The position numbers were made by a program, and so were the translations under genes. Under the pieces are notes generated by a model, which was given only the letters and a program-made list of their open reading frames with translations, did not search any database and was not told the origin of the DNA. Below, in pieces: positions 8,723 through 20,362 of a stretch of DNA of 64,000 bases. The stretch is from Burkholderiales bacterium (GTDB lineage: Bacteria; Pseudomonadota; Gammaproteobacteria; Burkholderiales; Burkholderiaceae_C). The stretch lies in the NCBI GenBank assembly GCA_016213205.1, contig JACRAZ010000059.1:1-64000 (forward strand), read 5' to 3'. Position 1 is the first letter of the stretch, and the number at the start of each line of letters is the position of its first letter.

Positions 8723-9784
8723 TCAGCGCAGCGTGAAGGCGGTGGTGGTCAGCGAACCGGTCATCGGCTCGATCAGGCCCAGCAGCGGTTTCAGCTCGCG
8801 GTAGCGCAGCGCCACCTTCGTCACGTAGGCCCAGAAGCGCGGCAGGTCGGCGCTGTAGTGCGGCTTGCCGTCGCGGTGCTTCAGGCGACAGAAGATGCCC
8901 AGCACCTTCAGGTGGCGCTGCAGCCCCATCCACTCCAGCGCGCGCCAGCATTCGCCGAAGTCCTGCTCCATCGGGTGGCCGGCCAGCACGCCGGCGGCAC
9001 GCGCCTGCTGCCACCAGCGCACGGCCCAGTCGAGCTCGCGGTCTTCGTCCCACGACAGGAAGGCGTCGCGCAGCAGCGAGGCGATGTCGTAGGTGACCGG
9101 GCCCCGCACCGCGTCCTGGAAGTCCAGGATGCCTGGGTTGGGTTCGCACACCATCAGGTTGCGCGGCATCCAGTCGCGGTGCACCGGCACCTGGGGCTGG
9201 GCCAGCGCGCTGCCGATCAGCAGCGTGCACAGGCGCTGCCATTGCTGGCACTGCACCGGCGTCCACTGGTGCCCGTACTCGCGCACCACGCACCACTGCT
9301 CGAAGAGGTTCAGGTCGCGCTGCAGCAGCGCCTCGTCATAGGCGGGCAGGCCGGTGGTGTCCAGCCGGGTCTGCCAGCCCACCAATGCGGTGATCGCGTC
9401 GCGCATCAGCGCGTTGGCGCGTTCGGGTGGCGCTTCGCGCAGCGCGTCGAGGTACAGCGTGGCGCCCAGGTCGGCCAGCAGCACGAAGCCCTGCGCCGCA
9501 TCGGCGGCCAGCACCTCGGGGGCATGCAGCCCGGCGGCCTGGATGCGCTGCGCGATGTCGATGAACGGGCGCACGTCTTCCTGCGGCGGCGGTGCGTCCA
9601 TCACGATCGCCGAGCGGCCCGGGCCCTGAAGCCGGAAGTAGCGGCGGAAGCTGGCATCGGCGGAGGCCGGGACGAGGCTCGAGGGTTCGAGGCCGAAACG
9701 CTGGCACAGCGGCGCCAGCCAGGCATGGAAGGCGGCTTCGCGTTGCGGGTCGCTCCAGGCGATGGGGGCGGGGGTGGCGGGCAT
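8723..9784 (-). CDS. amgK: Phosphotransferase of the AmgK type (cell-wall sugar kinase candidate)
   Basis: 353 residues of the aminoglycoside phosphotransferase (APH) kinase fold: an N-lobe with RRYFRLQGPGRSAIVMDAPP, catalytic loop VHRDWMPRNLMV and metal-binding LDFQDAVRGP. Location beside and divergent from lptD matches AmgK, the anomeric N-acetylmuramate/N-acetylglucosamine kinase of peptidoglycan recycling described in Pseudomonas. The usual partner gene murU (a nucleotidyltransferase) is not next to it: the downstream side meets the M20 peptidase after 16 bases. ATG at 9784 is chosen; frame readable further upstream is low-quality sequence. Confidence 0.8.
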   Translation of the reverse strand: MPATPAPIAWSDPQREAAFHAWLAPLCQRFGLEPSSLVPASADASFRRYFRLQGPGRSAIVMDAPPPQEDVRPFIDIAQRIQAAGLHAPEVLAADAAQGFVLLADLGATLYLDALREAPPERANALMRDAITALVGWQTRLDTTGLPAYDEALLQRDLNLFEQWCVVREYGHQWTPVQCQQWQRLCTLLIGSALAQPQVPVHRDWMPRNLMVCEPNPGILDFQDAVRGPVTYDIASLLRDAFLSWDEDRELDWAVRWWQQARAAGVLAGHPMEQDFGECWRALEWMGLQRHLKVLGIFCRLKHRDGKPHYSADLPRFWAYVTKVALRYRELKPLLGLIEPMTGSLTTTAFTLR

Positions 9785-9918
9785 GGGGCGAGGCGGTCCT
9801 CGTGCAGAGGCCCTCGTGGATAATCGTGCGATTCTACGAATGGCCGGCTGCTTGGCCGGCCGGACGGGGCCGATGCGCCAGCGGCCGTTCACGTCCCCGC
9901 TTCGACCTGACCCAGCCC

Positions 9919-12264
9919 GTGCCCCTGACCCACCGAGCCCGACTGTCGCTGCGCTGCTTCACGCTGTCGAGCCTGGCCCTGGCAGCGCTCGCGGCCACTG
10001 GCGTGGCATGGGCCGAGCCGCCGCTGGTGCTGCAGCCCACGCTGCAACTGCCACCGCCGCCGCGTGGCGACAAGGCCCGCCAGCGGCCCATCATCCTGCT
10101 GGCCGATGAACTGCGGGCCCGGCCCGACCTGGATGCGCTGGCCGAGGGGCATGTCGAGTTCCGCCGCGCCGGCACCGTGATCCGGGCCGACCGGCTGAGC
10201 TACGACAGCGCCGACGACCTCGCGGTGGCCCGGGGCAATGTGCAGATCCTGCGCGAGGGCAGCAGCTTCCGCGGCCCCGAGCTCCAGCTGAAGGTGCAAC
10301 GCTTCGAGGGCTTCTTCCTGCAGCCCGAGTTCGACCTGCCACTGCTCGGGTCGGGCGGGCGGGCCGACCGGGTGGACTTTCTCGATTCCGCACGTTCCCG
10401 GCTGAGCAACGCGCTGTACTCGAGCTGCCCGCGCGACGGCTCGGGCGACCCCGACTGGTTGCTGCGCGCCTCCCGTGTGCGCCTGGACACCGAAACCAAC
10501 CAGGGCCTGGCCGAAGGCGCGGTGCTGCAGTTCCTGGGCCTGCCGATCCTGGGCCTGCCGGTGCTGAGCTTCCCGCTCAGCGACGACCGCAAGTCCGGCT
10601 GGCTGCCACCGAACTTCGGGCTGGACAGCCGCTCGGGCTTCGAGCTCGGCATCCCGTACTACTGGAACATCGCGCCCAACCGCGACGCGACGATCACGCC
10701 CACGCTGCTGACCCGGCGCGGCCCGGCGGTGGGGCTGGAGTTCCGCTACCTGGAGCCGCGCGACCGAGGGCGCATCAACCTGGAACTGCTGCCCCACGAC
10801 CGCGTGGCCGGGCGCTCGCGGTTGGGCTGGACCTTCGACCATGCCGGCAGCCTGCGCGATGGCTGGACCTACAAGGCCAACCTGTTCCGCGTGTCGGACG
10901 ACGGGTACTGGGAAGACTTCCCCCGCCTGGTGCCCACCATCACGCCTCGCCTGCTGCCACTGGACCTGCAGGCCGAGCGCAGCCTCCAGACACCGGTCGG
11001 CCCCGGCCTGCTGTACGCCCGCACGCTGCGCTGGCAGGTGCTCTCGGCGCGTGATGCGAGCGCTGCCATCGTCGCACCCTACGACCGCGGCCCGCAGCTG
11101 GGCCTGCGGCTGGAGCCCACGCTGGGGCTGGGGCTGCGCGCCTCGGTCGAGACCGAGCTCAACCGCTTCACGCGGCCGCAGGTGGGCGGCGCGCGCGATG
11201 GCCAGCCCACCGGCTGGCGCTGGCACGCGCTGGGGCAGCTCAGCCGCACCTGGGGCGATGCGGGCTGGTGGCTGACGCCCAAGATGAGCGTCAACGCCGC
11301 CAGCTATGGCACCGACCAGCCGATGAGCGATGGCCGCACCCGAGCCAGCCGCGTGATCCCGACGCTGAGCGTGGACACCGGCCTCGTCTTCGAGCGCAAC
11401 AGCCGGTGGTTCGGCCGCGCCCAGCGGCAGACACTGGAGCCCCGGCTGCTGTACGTGAACACCACCTACCGCGACCAGAGCCGGCTGCCCAACTTCGATT
11501 CGGCCGACCGCGACTTCAACCTCGTGTCGCTGTATGGCGAAAACGCCTACTCCGGCATCGACCGCGTGGCCGATGCGCACCAACTCACGGCAGGCGTGGT
11601 CACGCGCTGGACCGACGCACTCACCGGCGCCGAGACCATGCGCCTGGGCGTGGCGCAACGCGTGCGCTTCCGCGACCAGCGCGTCACGCTGGAGGCTGGC
11701 GGCGCACCGCTCACGCAGAAGATGTCCGATCTGCTGTTCGAGGGCTCGACGGCGCTGGTGCCGAACTGGCACTTCGACGCGGCCGTGCAGTACAACCCCG
11801 ACATCCGGCGCACGGTGCGCTCGAACCTGACCACCGTGTACGTGCCGGGCCCGTTCCGCACCCTGAGCCTCAACTACCTCTACGCGCGCGGCCTGTCCGA
11901 ACAGCTGGCCGTGGGCTGGCAGTGGCCGGTGTACCGCGGCAGCGCGCGGCCGGTGGGCGCGTCCTCCGGCTGCGGCGGCACGCTGTATGCGGTGGGGCGG
12001 CTCACCTACAGCCTGTCCGACAGCCGCATCACCGGCTCCATCGGCGGCCTGGAGTACGACGCGGGCTGCTGGATCGGCCGCATCGTGGCCGAACGCAATT
12101 CCACCGGGCGCAACAACGCCACCACCACCTTGCACTGGCAGATCGAGCTGGTGGGCCTGTCGCGGCTGGGTTCCAACCCCTTGCAGGTGTTGAAGGACAA
12201 TATCCCCGGCTACCGCCTGTTGCGCGACCCGCGTGTCGTCTCGCCGCTGGCGGCCGAACCCTGA
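9919..12264 (+). CDS. lptD: LPS-assembly protein LptD (outer-membrane translocon)
   Basis: 781 residues with a GTG start, a signal peptide (hydrophobic core LSSLALAALAATGVAWA), an N-terminal OstA/LptA-like jellyroll (LDALAEGHVEFRRAGTVIRA and onward) and a long C-terminal beta-barrel with alternating aromatic and polar residues. LptD inserts lipopolysaccharide into the outer leaflet of the outer membrane with the lipoprotein LptE, encoded here at 28334. No earlier start makes a signal peptide: upstream in-frame sequence is antisense to the kinase gene. Order lptD-surA-ksgA is classic, and SurA itself is a chaperone for LptD. Cys pairs (SSCPRDG and CGGTLYAV regions) could form the disulfides needed for LptD maturation. 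Confidence 0.95.
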   Translation: MPLTHRARLSLRCFTLSSLALAALAATGVAWAEPPLVLQPTLQLPPPPRGDKARQRPIILLADELRARPDLDALAEGHVEFRRAGTVIRADRLSYDSADDLAVARGNVQILREGSSFRGPELQLKVQRFEGFFLQPEFDLPLLGSGGRADRVDFLDSARSRLSNALYSSCPRDGSGDPDWLLRASRVRLDTETNQGLAEGAVLQFLGLPILGLPVLSFPLSDDRKSGWLPPNFGLDSRSGFELGIPYYWNIAPNRDATITPTLLTRRGPAVGLEFRYLEPRDRGRINLELLPHDRVAGRSRLGWTFDHAGSLRDGWTYKANLFRVSDDGYWEDFPRLVPTITPRLLPLDLQAERSLQTPVGPGLLYARTLRWQVLSARDASAAIVAPYDRGPQLGLRLEPTLGLGLRASVETELNRFTRPQVGGARDGQPTGWRWHALGQLSRTWGDAGWWLTPKMSVNAASYGTDQPMSDGRTRASRVIPTLSVDTGLVFERNSRWFGRAQRQTLEPRLLYVNTTYRDQSRLPNFDSADRDFNLVSLYGENAYSGIDRVADAHQLTAGVVTRWTDALTGAETMRLGVAQRVRFRDQRVTLEAGGAPLTQKMSDLLFEGSTALVPNWHFDAAVQYNPDIRRTVRSNLTTVYVPGPFRTLSLNYLYARGLSEQLAVGWQWPVYRGSARPVGASSGCGGTLYAVGRLTYSLSDSRITGSIGGLEYDAGCWIGRIVAERNSTGRNNATTTLHWQIELVGLSRLGSNPLQVLKDNIPGYRLLRDPRVVSPLAAEP

Positions 12265-12286
12265 CAGCCGAAACCTCAATCCCTCC

Positions 12287-13618
12287 ATGATCGATCTGCT
12301 CCGACTCGTCCGCACCGGTGGAGGCCCGCTGGCCCTGGCGCTCAGTGCCGCCTTGCTGTTGCCGCCGGCGTCTGCGCAGGCGCCCCGCGCGCCGCGCAAT
12401 GGCGACTACATCGTGGCGGTGGTCAACACCGAGCTGGTCACCGCGGTCGAGGTGGCGCAACGCCTGCAGCGCGTGCGCGGCGATGCGCAGCGCAGTGGCG
12501 TCAAGCTGCCTGGCGAGGATGTGCTGCGCCAACAGGCGCTGGACGAGCTGATCGACGAGCGTGTGCAAAGCACCTACGCGCGCGAGATCGGGCAGCGGGT
12601 GGACGACATCGAGCTCGAGCGTGCCCTGGCCAACGTGGCGGCGCAGAACCAGCTCACGCCGGCCCAACTGCGCGAGCGTGTGCAGAACGAGGGCCTGGAT
12701 TTCGCGCGCTTTCGCAACAACCTGCGCGACCGGCTGCTGGTGGAGCGGGTGCGCGAGCGCGAGGTCACCTCGCGCATCCGCGTGTCGGACGCTGACATCG
12801 ACCGCGTGGTCGAACAGCAGCGCCTGGAGGCCGCGGCCGACCAGGAGCTGAACCTCGCGCAGGTGCTGATCACCGTGCCCGAGGGCGCAAACGAGGCCGT
12901 GGTGGCGCAGCGCAAGGCGCGTGCCGAACAGGCGCTGGCCCGGGTGCGTGCGGGAGAGGATTTCGCCAAGGTCGCGCGCGAGATGTCCGAAGACGGCAAC
13001 CGCGCGGCCGGCGGCGAGATCGGGCTGCGCATGCAGCGCCGCCTGCCCGACCTGTTTGTCGAGGCGGTGCGTGGCCTGGCCGTCGGGCAGGTGGTGGCCG
13101 CGCCGGTGCGCAGCGCGGCCGGCTTCCATGTGCTGAAGGTGCTGCAACGTGTCGAGGGCGAGCCGTTCAAGGTCACGCAGACCCACGCGCGCCACATCCT
13201 GATGCGGGTGAGCGACCGCGCCTCGGCGCAGACCGTGGCCAACCGCCTCGAACAGCTGCGCCGCCAGATCGAGCGCAATGAGCGCAAGTTCGAGGACCTC
13301 GCGCGCGAGGTGTCCGAGGATGGCTCCGCGCCCCATGGCGGCGATCTCGGCTGGACCTCCCCGGGCAGCTTCGTGCCCGAATTCGAGGAGGCGATGAACA
13401 AGCTGGCGCCGGGGGCGGTGTCGGCACCGGTGGTGTCGCGCTTCGGCGTGCACCTGATCCAGGTGCTCGAGCGCCGCAACGTCACGCAGGATCCCAAGCA
13501 GGTGCGCGAACAGGCCCGCAACATGCTGCGTGAGCAGAAGTTCGAGCAAGCCTATGTCGACTGGACGCGGGACTTGCGGCTGCGCGCCTACATCGAACTG
13601 CGCGAGCCCCCGCAGTGA
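12287..13618 (+). CDS. surA: Periplasmic chaperone / peptidyl-prolyl isomerase SurA
   Basis: 443 residues: a signal peptide ending near PPASAQA, an N-terminal SurA chaperone domain (ILN-type helices, about 35-185), and two parvulin domains (about 190-290 with ...[11 protein letters not shown], and 300-400 with [13 protein letters not shown]). It escorts outer-membrane proteins such as LptD through the periplasm. It starts 22 bases after the lptD stop and is followed 22 bases later by ksgA, so it is within one operon. pdxA, which lies between surA and ksgA in enterobacteria, is absent. Confidence 0.95.
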   Translation: MIDLLRLVRTGGGPLALALSAALLLPPASAQAPRAPRNGDYIVAVVNTELVTAVEVAQRLQRVRGDAQRSGVKLPGEDVLRQQALDELIDERVQSTYAREIGQRVDDIELERALANVAAQNQLTPAQLRERVQNEGLDFARFRNNLRDRLLVERVREREVTSRIRVSDADIDRVVEQQRLEAAADQELNLAQVLITVPEGANEAVVAQRKARAEQALARVRAGEDFAKVAREMSEDGNRAAGGEIGLRMQRRLPDLFVEAVRGLAVGQVVAAPVRSAAGFHVLKVLQRVEGEPFKVTQTHARHILMRVSDRASAQTVANRLEQLRRQIERNERKFEDLAREVSEDGSAPHGGDLGWTSPGSFVPEFEEAMNKLAPGAVSAPVVSRFGVHLIQVLERRNVTQDPKQVREQARNMLREQKFEQAYVDWTRDLRLRAYIELREPPQ

Positions 13619-13640
13619 CGCTGCGACCGGCGTCGCCCTG

Positions 13641-14423
13641 ATGGCGCACCTCGCCCGCAAGCGCTTCGGCCAGCACTTCCTGGTCGACGAGGGCCTGATC
13701 CACGCCATCGTGCGGGCGATCGACCCGCGGCCCGGCCAGGCGCTGGTCGAGATCGGCCCCGGCCTGGGTGCGCTGACACAGCCGGTGCTCGAGCGCAGCG
13801 GCGCGTTGACGGTGGTGGAACTCGACCGCGACCTGGCACGCCGCTGGCGCGAGCGGCAGGGCATCCGGGTGATCGAGTCCGACGTGCTGAAGGTCGACTT
13901 CACCGCGCTGGCGGCCGAGGCCGGCCAGCCGCTGCGCGTGATCGGCAACCTGCCGTACAACATCTCGACGCCGATCCTGTTCCACCTGCTGCCGGTGGCC
14001 GGCCTGGTGCGCGACCAGCACTTCATGCTGCAGAAGGAAGTGGTCGACCGCATGGCGGCCGGGCCGGGCGGCAAGGACTACGGCCGCCTCTCGGTGATGC
14101 TGCAGTGGCGCTACGCCATCGAGTCGGTGCTCGATGTGCCGCCGCAAGCCTTCGATCCGCCGCCCCGCGTGGACTCGGCCGTGGTGCGCATGACGCCGTT
14201 CAACCCGGCACCGGTGGTGGATGAGCCCTGCCTGCAGGCGTTGGTGGCGGTGGCGTTCTCGCAGCGGCGAAAGCTGCTGCGTCACAGCCTCGGCCGCTGG
14301 CTGGACCAGCAGGGCTTCGGCGGCACGTTCGACCTGCAGCGGCGCGCCGAAGAGGTGCCGGTGGCCGAGTACCTGGCGCTCGCCCGGGCGCTCACCGGCA
14401 CGCCTGCCGATCCTGGGCCATGA
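13641..14423 (+). CDS. rsmA: 16S rRNA (adenine1518-N6/adenine1519-N6)-dimethyltransferase
   Basis: 260-residue KsgA/RsmA enzyme that dimethylates two adjacent adenines near the 3' end of 16S rRNA during small-subunit maturation. Motifs: [11 protein letters not shown] at the start, SAM-binding [10 protein letters not shown] near residue 35, and catalytic NLPYNIST near 110. ATG at 13641 gives the standard start [13 protein letters not shown]. It is the last gene of the lptD-surA-ksgA group; the stop codon touches a strong hairpin that ends the converging barstar transcript. Confidence 0.96.
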   Translation: MAHLARKRFGQHFLVDEGLIHAIVRAIDPRPGQALVEIGPGLGALTQPVLERSGALTVVELDRDLARRWRERQGIRVIESDVLKVDFTALAAEAGQPLRVIGNLPYNISTPILFHLLPVAGLVRDQHFMLQKEVVDRMAAGPGGKDYGRLSVMLQWRYAIESVLDVPPQAFDPPPRVDSAVVRMTPFNPAPVVDEPCLQALVAVAFSQRRKLLRHSLGRWLDQQGFGGTFDLQRRAEEVPVAEYLALARALTGTPADPGP

Positions 14424-14447
14424 AAAAGGCGGCCCGCAGGCCGCCTT
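14423..14447 (-). terminator. Rho-independent terminator for the RNase/barstar operon
   Basis: A perfect 9-bp stem AAGGCGGCC / GGCCGCCTT with a 4-base loop (CGCA); on the minus strand it is followed by a T-run. It overlaps the A of the ksgA TGA stop, so the two convergent genes share this hairpin. Confidence 0.8.
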
Positions 14448-14471
14448 GGGGGAAGGGTGCGTCGTGCTCGT

Positions 14472-15038
14472 TCAGGCTGCGGTGAGCCACATCGCGGTGT
14501 CGAAGGCGCTGCTCATCATCGGCATGTTCATGCCGAAGTTCGGGTTGGTGCCGTTCTTCGACACGGCCTTCGGGGCGGGCTTCTCCGGCACCGCGGCCAC
14601 TTCGTTCACGCGCTCCCAGGCGCTGGTTTCCGCGCTGCGGGCCACCGAGAACGAATAGAAGCAACGGAACGGCACACGGCGTTCGGCCCAGAAGTCGGCC
14701 GCGTCGCGGAACACGTCGAGCAGCTGCTCGCGCGCCTCGCGGTCGAACTTGGCGTTGTCGGGCAACTGTTCGAGCACCACCACGAAACCAGGCTGCGAGC
14801 CGGACCTGTGCACGAGGTCGGTCATGCAGTCGAACAGCGCATCGAGGTTCTTGCCGAAGTGGGCAGGAAACAGGAAGGACTCGGCGATCTTCTCCAGCAC
14901 GTCCTGCTTCGACTGGGCGTCGGACAGGTTGGCGTACAGGAAATGCTGGCCGGCGCCTTCGGCCGCCTGCATCAGGTCTTCGACCCGATAGGCGCGGATA
15001 GCCTGGACGATATTGGGACGGACGGTCTGCAGCAGCAT
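14472..15038 (-). CDS. Barstar-family ribonuclease inhibitor
   Basis: 188 residues. The segment from about AIRAYRVEDLMQAAEGAGQH to VPFRCFYSF has the barstar layout: a first helix, the FPAHFGKNLDALFDCMTDL helix-loop that plugs the RNase active site, and the QPGFVVVLEQL strand. About 55 extra C-terminal residues, rich in Pro, Asn and Met, are not part of barstar and have no known role. The ATG at 15038 is preferred because a strong GGAGG lies 9 bases upstream; a GTG at 15092 overlaps the RNase stop and would add 18 residues. It is expected to protect the cytoplasm from the RNase encoded just upstream. Confidence 0.85.
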   Translation of the reverse strand: MLLQTVRPNIVQAIRAYRVEDLMQAAEGAGQHFLYANLSDAQSKQDVLEKIAESFLFPAHFGKNLDALFDCMTDLVHRSGSQPGFVVVLEQLPDNAKFDREAREQLLDVFRDAADFWAERRVPFRCFYSFSVARSAETSAWERVNEVAAVPEKPAPKAVSKNGTNPNFGMNMPMMSSAFDTAMWLTAA

Positions 15039-15088
15039 GGTCGCGTTCCTCCGGAAGTCAAGAAACTTGTGGTCCTCGGGTGCCACGT

Positions 15089-15499
15089 TCACTGGGCGAT
15101 TCGCTTGAAGCTCGCATAGTGATCGTCGCTGTAGTAACAGGTCTCGGGTTCCCTTGGTTGACTACCGCCGCACACGATGCGCCGGGCGCCCCGGTTACGC
15201 GCGCCGGGCGTCGGCACCGTGTACTCACGGTAGTAGCCGCGCGCACGTCGGGGCAGAAGGCGCTCACGGTTGCCGAACACGGTGCCGTCCTTGCTGTAAG
15301 GAAACGGGCCGCCATTGCGGATCAACTGGTGAGTTTGCCGGGCCTCGGGTGGCAAGGCCGACACGGCAACCGCCGCCGTGTCGTCAACCGAATTCTTGGC
15401 CTGGACCGGTGTGCCGGACATTGCCGACAGCACGATGATCGAAGCGAGCCCTAACCTTCTTAGCGACCCCAGCAACGATGACCGAGCGGTCCACTCCAC
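15089..15499 (-). CDS. Secreted barnase-type guanyl-specific ribonuclease
   Basis: 136 residues with a GTG start, an N-terminal signal sequence (LGLASIIVLSAMSGTPVQA) and a microbial RNase N1/T1 (barnase-like) domain. Catalytic residues visible: Glu92 in YYREYTVPTPG, Arg101 in PGARNRG and His127 in SDDHYASFKRI, matching barnase Glu73, Arg83 and His102. Two cysteines (110 and 121) could form a disulfide in the exported enzyme. It is co-transcribed with the downstream barstar gene. Likely role is extracellular RNA degradation; use as an antibacterial toxin is possible but no secretion-system domain is seen. Confidence 0.88.
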   Translation of the reverse strand: MEWTARSSLLGSLRRLGLASIIVLSAMSGTPVQAKNSVDDTAAVAVSALPPEARQTHQLIRNGGPFPYSKDGTVFGNRERLLPRRARGYYREYTVPTPGARNRGARRIVCGGSQPREPETCYYSDDHYASFKRIAQ

Positions 15500-15526
15500 G
15501 GGATTACCCTGAACTCTGAATGCGGC

Positions 15527-15555
15527 ATCGTACCGGAACGGTCCGTGAAACTCAA
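15527..15555 (-). promoter_or_regulatory. Sigma-70-type promoter of the RNase/barstar operon
   Basis: On the minus strand, TTGAGT and TACGAT are separated by exactly 17 bases, with the expected start point about 20-25 bases before the RNase GTG codon. Predicted by eye only. Confidence 0.55.
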
Positions 15556-15760
15556 GCCGGCTGCCTCAATTTTGGGCAGCGCCATCCGGATATGAGTGTG
15601 CGCTCACCATGCCAAATGGCCCATGAATGCTGCGGTTCTTGAACTTGTCAAGAGGGCGATCGCGGAGGATCAGAAAAATCCGCCGGAGTTCGGGGGTGCT
15701 TCGCACTCATTTGGTGAATTGATCAAAGTGAGCGCGCGTCGGGCCCGGTGGACGGGGTCA
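15556..15760. other. AT-richer intergenic stretch between maeB and the RNase gene
   Basis: This stretch is visibly less GC-rich than its surroundings. A plus-strand frame beginning at ATG 15623 reads about 35 ordinary-looking residues (MNAAVLELVKRAIAEDQKN and on) and then runs into sequence antisense to maeB, so it could be the decayed start of a lost gene. It has no clear ribosome site. No terminator with a T-run was seen for maeB. Confidence 0.35.
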
Positions 15761-18055
<2,295 letters not shown>

Positions 18056-18258
18056 CGTGGTACTCCGCGGGCGGGGTCGGGATTCTAGGATCGGGGCTCG
18101 CTTGCGCGATCCGCCACCGGCATGGCCTCATGCAGGCCCGGCATGACCTGCGCCGTCTGGCCCAGGTGGCCTGCAGTGTGGACCGCCTGCCGCGCCGCGC
18201 CCATGCGCGAAACTGCGTAGCCGAACCACGCCGGGCCGGCGGAATACTGGCCCGCACC

Positions 18259-20313
18259 ATGGGGGTCGACGTGTCTCGTTTTTCCACCGACTGGACGGGC
18301 CGCCGCCTGCCACGCGCCCTGTTGTGGGTTGCGCTGGTGGCGCTGCTGCTGGTGGCGCAGACCCTGCTGGTGGTGCTGAGCGTCAGCTACGAATCCGCGC
18401 GCGCGCAAGAGCGTGCCGACGAGGCCGCCACGCAGGCCGTGGCCGAGATCCGCCAGCGCGCCCAGCTTGTGCTGCAGGGCCTGCAGGCCCTGCACCGGCG
18501 GCCGGGCGATACCTCGCAGTGGCAGCAGGAGGCGGCGTCGCTGATGCGCGGCTTCCGCGAAATGGCGCGCATCGAGCGGCGCGATACCTCGCTGCGCACC
18601 CTCGTCGCGCTGGACTCGCCCTACCGCGAGCCCCTGTTCGCGCGTTGGCCGCGCGCCGAGATGGACCTCGAGACCGAACTGGCCTGCGGCGCGGCGCGGC
18701 GCTCGATGTCGCCGGTGTTCTCGCGCAGCCAGTTCGTGCCGCAGCCGGGCGGCCTGGGCGTCGAGGTGGTCGACGTCTGCGTGCCCTTGCAGGACGCCGG
18801 CCGCCACGTGGGCTACGCCGTGGCCAGCATCGTGCTCGCCACCTTGCTGGAGGAACTGCGGCCGCTGCACTTCGCGCGCAGCCACGAGCTGTCCTTCGTC
18901 GAGGCCGACGGCACCCGCCTGGCGCGCGCCGGCGCGGTGCGCGGTGCCGGGGTCTACGTGACCGAACGGCTGGTGGATCTGGCCGGCACCAGCCTGCAGC
19001 TGCGCGTGGACGCGGCCGAGCGCCGCCCGAGCCTGATCCCGAACCTGACCACGGCCCTGGTGCTGGGCCTGTCGCTGGGCTTGTTCGTCGTGGTGCTGCT
19101 GCTGGTGCGCGACGGCCGGCGCCGCGCGCGTGCCGAGGAGGCGCTGGCCGAGGCGCTGGCCTTCCGGCGCGCGATGGAGGATTCATTGATCACCGGCCTG
19201 CGCGCGCGCGACCGCAGCGGGCGCATCGTCTATGTCAACCCGGCGTTCTGCCACATGGTGGGCTACACCGAGCAGGAACTGCGCGAGGCGCCGGTGCCGC
19301 TGTATTGGCCGCCCGAGCAAGTGGCCACCTACCAGCGCCGCCAGGCCGAACGCCTGGCGCCTGGCGCCAACGAACCACCGCGCGAAGGCTACGAGACCGA
19401 GTTCATGCGCAAGAGCGGCGAACGCTTTCCGGTCATGGTGTACGAGGCCCCGCTGGTGGACAGCCACGGCCTGCACACCGGCTGGATGGGTGCGGTGCTC
19501 GACCTGTCGGCGCAGCGCAAGGTGGAAGACCTGTCGCGCCAGCAGCAGGAACGCCTGCAGGCCACGGCGCGCCTGGCCAGCGTGGGCGAGATGGCCTCGC
19601 TGCTGAGCCACGAGCTGAACCAGCCGCTGGCCGCGATCGCCAGCTACGCCACCGGCTCGCTGAACCTGCTGGCGGAGCCGGCCGCTGCCGCCACGGCGCA
19701 GGAAGCCGAGCTGCGCACCCTGCTGCAGCAGGCGCTGGGCCGCATCGCCGAACAGGCCGACCGGGCCGGCCGCGTGATCAAGAGCGTGCACGACTTTGTG
19801 CGCCGGCGGCACCAGGCGCACGAAGTCATCGCGGCCGATGCGCTGATCGAGTCGGTGCTGCCGCTGGTGCGGCTGCAGGCGCGCAAGAGCGGCGCCCGCA
19901 TCGAGCTGGACATCGCGCAGCCGGCGCCCCGCGTGCGCATCGACCGCACGATGGTCGAGCAGGTGCTGCTGAACCTGGCGCGCAACGGCCTGCAGGCGAT
20001 GGAGCGTGACACGCCGCTGGAGCGCCGGGTGCTCACGCTGCGCGTCCAGCCGGTGCAGGGGCGCTGGGCCGCGTTCTCGGTGGGCGACGCCGGGCCCGGC
20101 ATTGCCGACACGGTGGGCCAGAAACTCTTCACCCCCTTCTTCACCACCCGCGAGGAGGGCATGGGTCTAGGCCTGTCACTGTGCCGCACGGTGGTGGAAC
20201 AGCACGGCGGCGCGATCGACTTCGAGAACCTGCCACCTGATCACGGTCAAGCCGGCGGCACGGTCTTCCGCTTCACGCTGCCCTTGGTCGAGCCGCGCGC
20301 TTTGGCTGCATGA
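18259..20313 (+). CDS. DctS-like membrane sensor histidine kinase (PAS domain)
   Basis: 684 residues. First membrane segment near 17-38 (LLWVALVALLLVAQTLLVV), a periplasmic sensing region of roughly 215 residues, a second membrane segment near 262-282 (LVLGLSLGLFVVVLLLV), a PAS domain (about 295-410), a HisKA dimerisation helix with His451 in LLSHELNQPLAAIASYA, and an HATPase domain with GDAGPGI and MGLGLSLC. Architecture and the NQPL form of the H-box match the DctS/FixL group that senses C4-dicarboxylates or redox signals. The following gene is a FixJ-type regulator. Proximity to maeB supports dicarboxylate sensing, but the ligand is inferred. ATG 18259 gives a short N terminus before the first helix. 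Confidence 0.85.
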   Translation: MGVDVSRFSTDWTGRRLPRALLWVALVALLLVAQTLLVVLSVSYESARAQERADEAATQAVAEIRQRAQLVLQGLQALHRRPGDTSQWQQEAASLMRGFREMARIERRDTSLRTLVALDSPYREPLFARWPRAEMDLETELACGAARRSMSPVFSRSQFVPQPGGLGVEVVDVCVPLQDAGRHVGYAVASIVLATLLEELRPLHFARSHELSFVEADGTRLARAGAVRGAGVYVTERLVDLAGTSLQLRVDAAERRPSLIPNLTTALVLGLSLGLFVVVLLLVRDGRRRARAEEALAEALAFRRAMEDSLITGLRARDRSGRIVYVNPAFCHMVGYTEQELREAPVPLYWPPEQVATYQRRQAERLAPGANEPPREGYETEFMRKSGERFPVMVYEAPLVDSHGLHTGWMGAVLDLSAQRKVEDLSRQQQERLQATARLASVGEMASLLSHELNQPLAAIASYATGSLNLLAEPAAAATAQEAELRTLLQQALGRIAEQADRAGRVIKSVHDFVRRRHQAHEVIAADALIESVLPLVRLQARKSGARIELDIAQPAPRVRIDRTMVEQVLLNLARNGLQAMERDTPLERRVLTLRVQPVQGRWAAFSVGDAGPGIADTVGQKLFTPFFTTREEGMGLGLSLCRTVVEQHGGAIDFENLPPDHGQAGGTVFRFTLPLVEPRALAA

Positions 20314-20362
20314 GCCGCGGTGGTGCCGCTGGGGCGACGCCCCGTGTACCATCCCTGCCATC

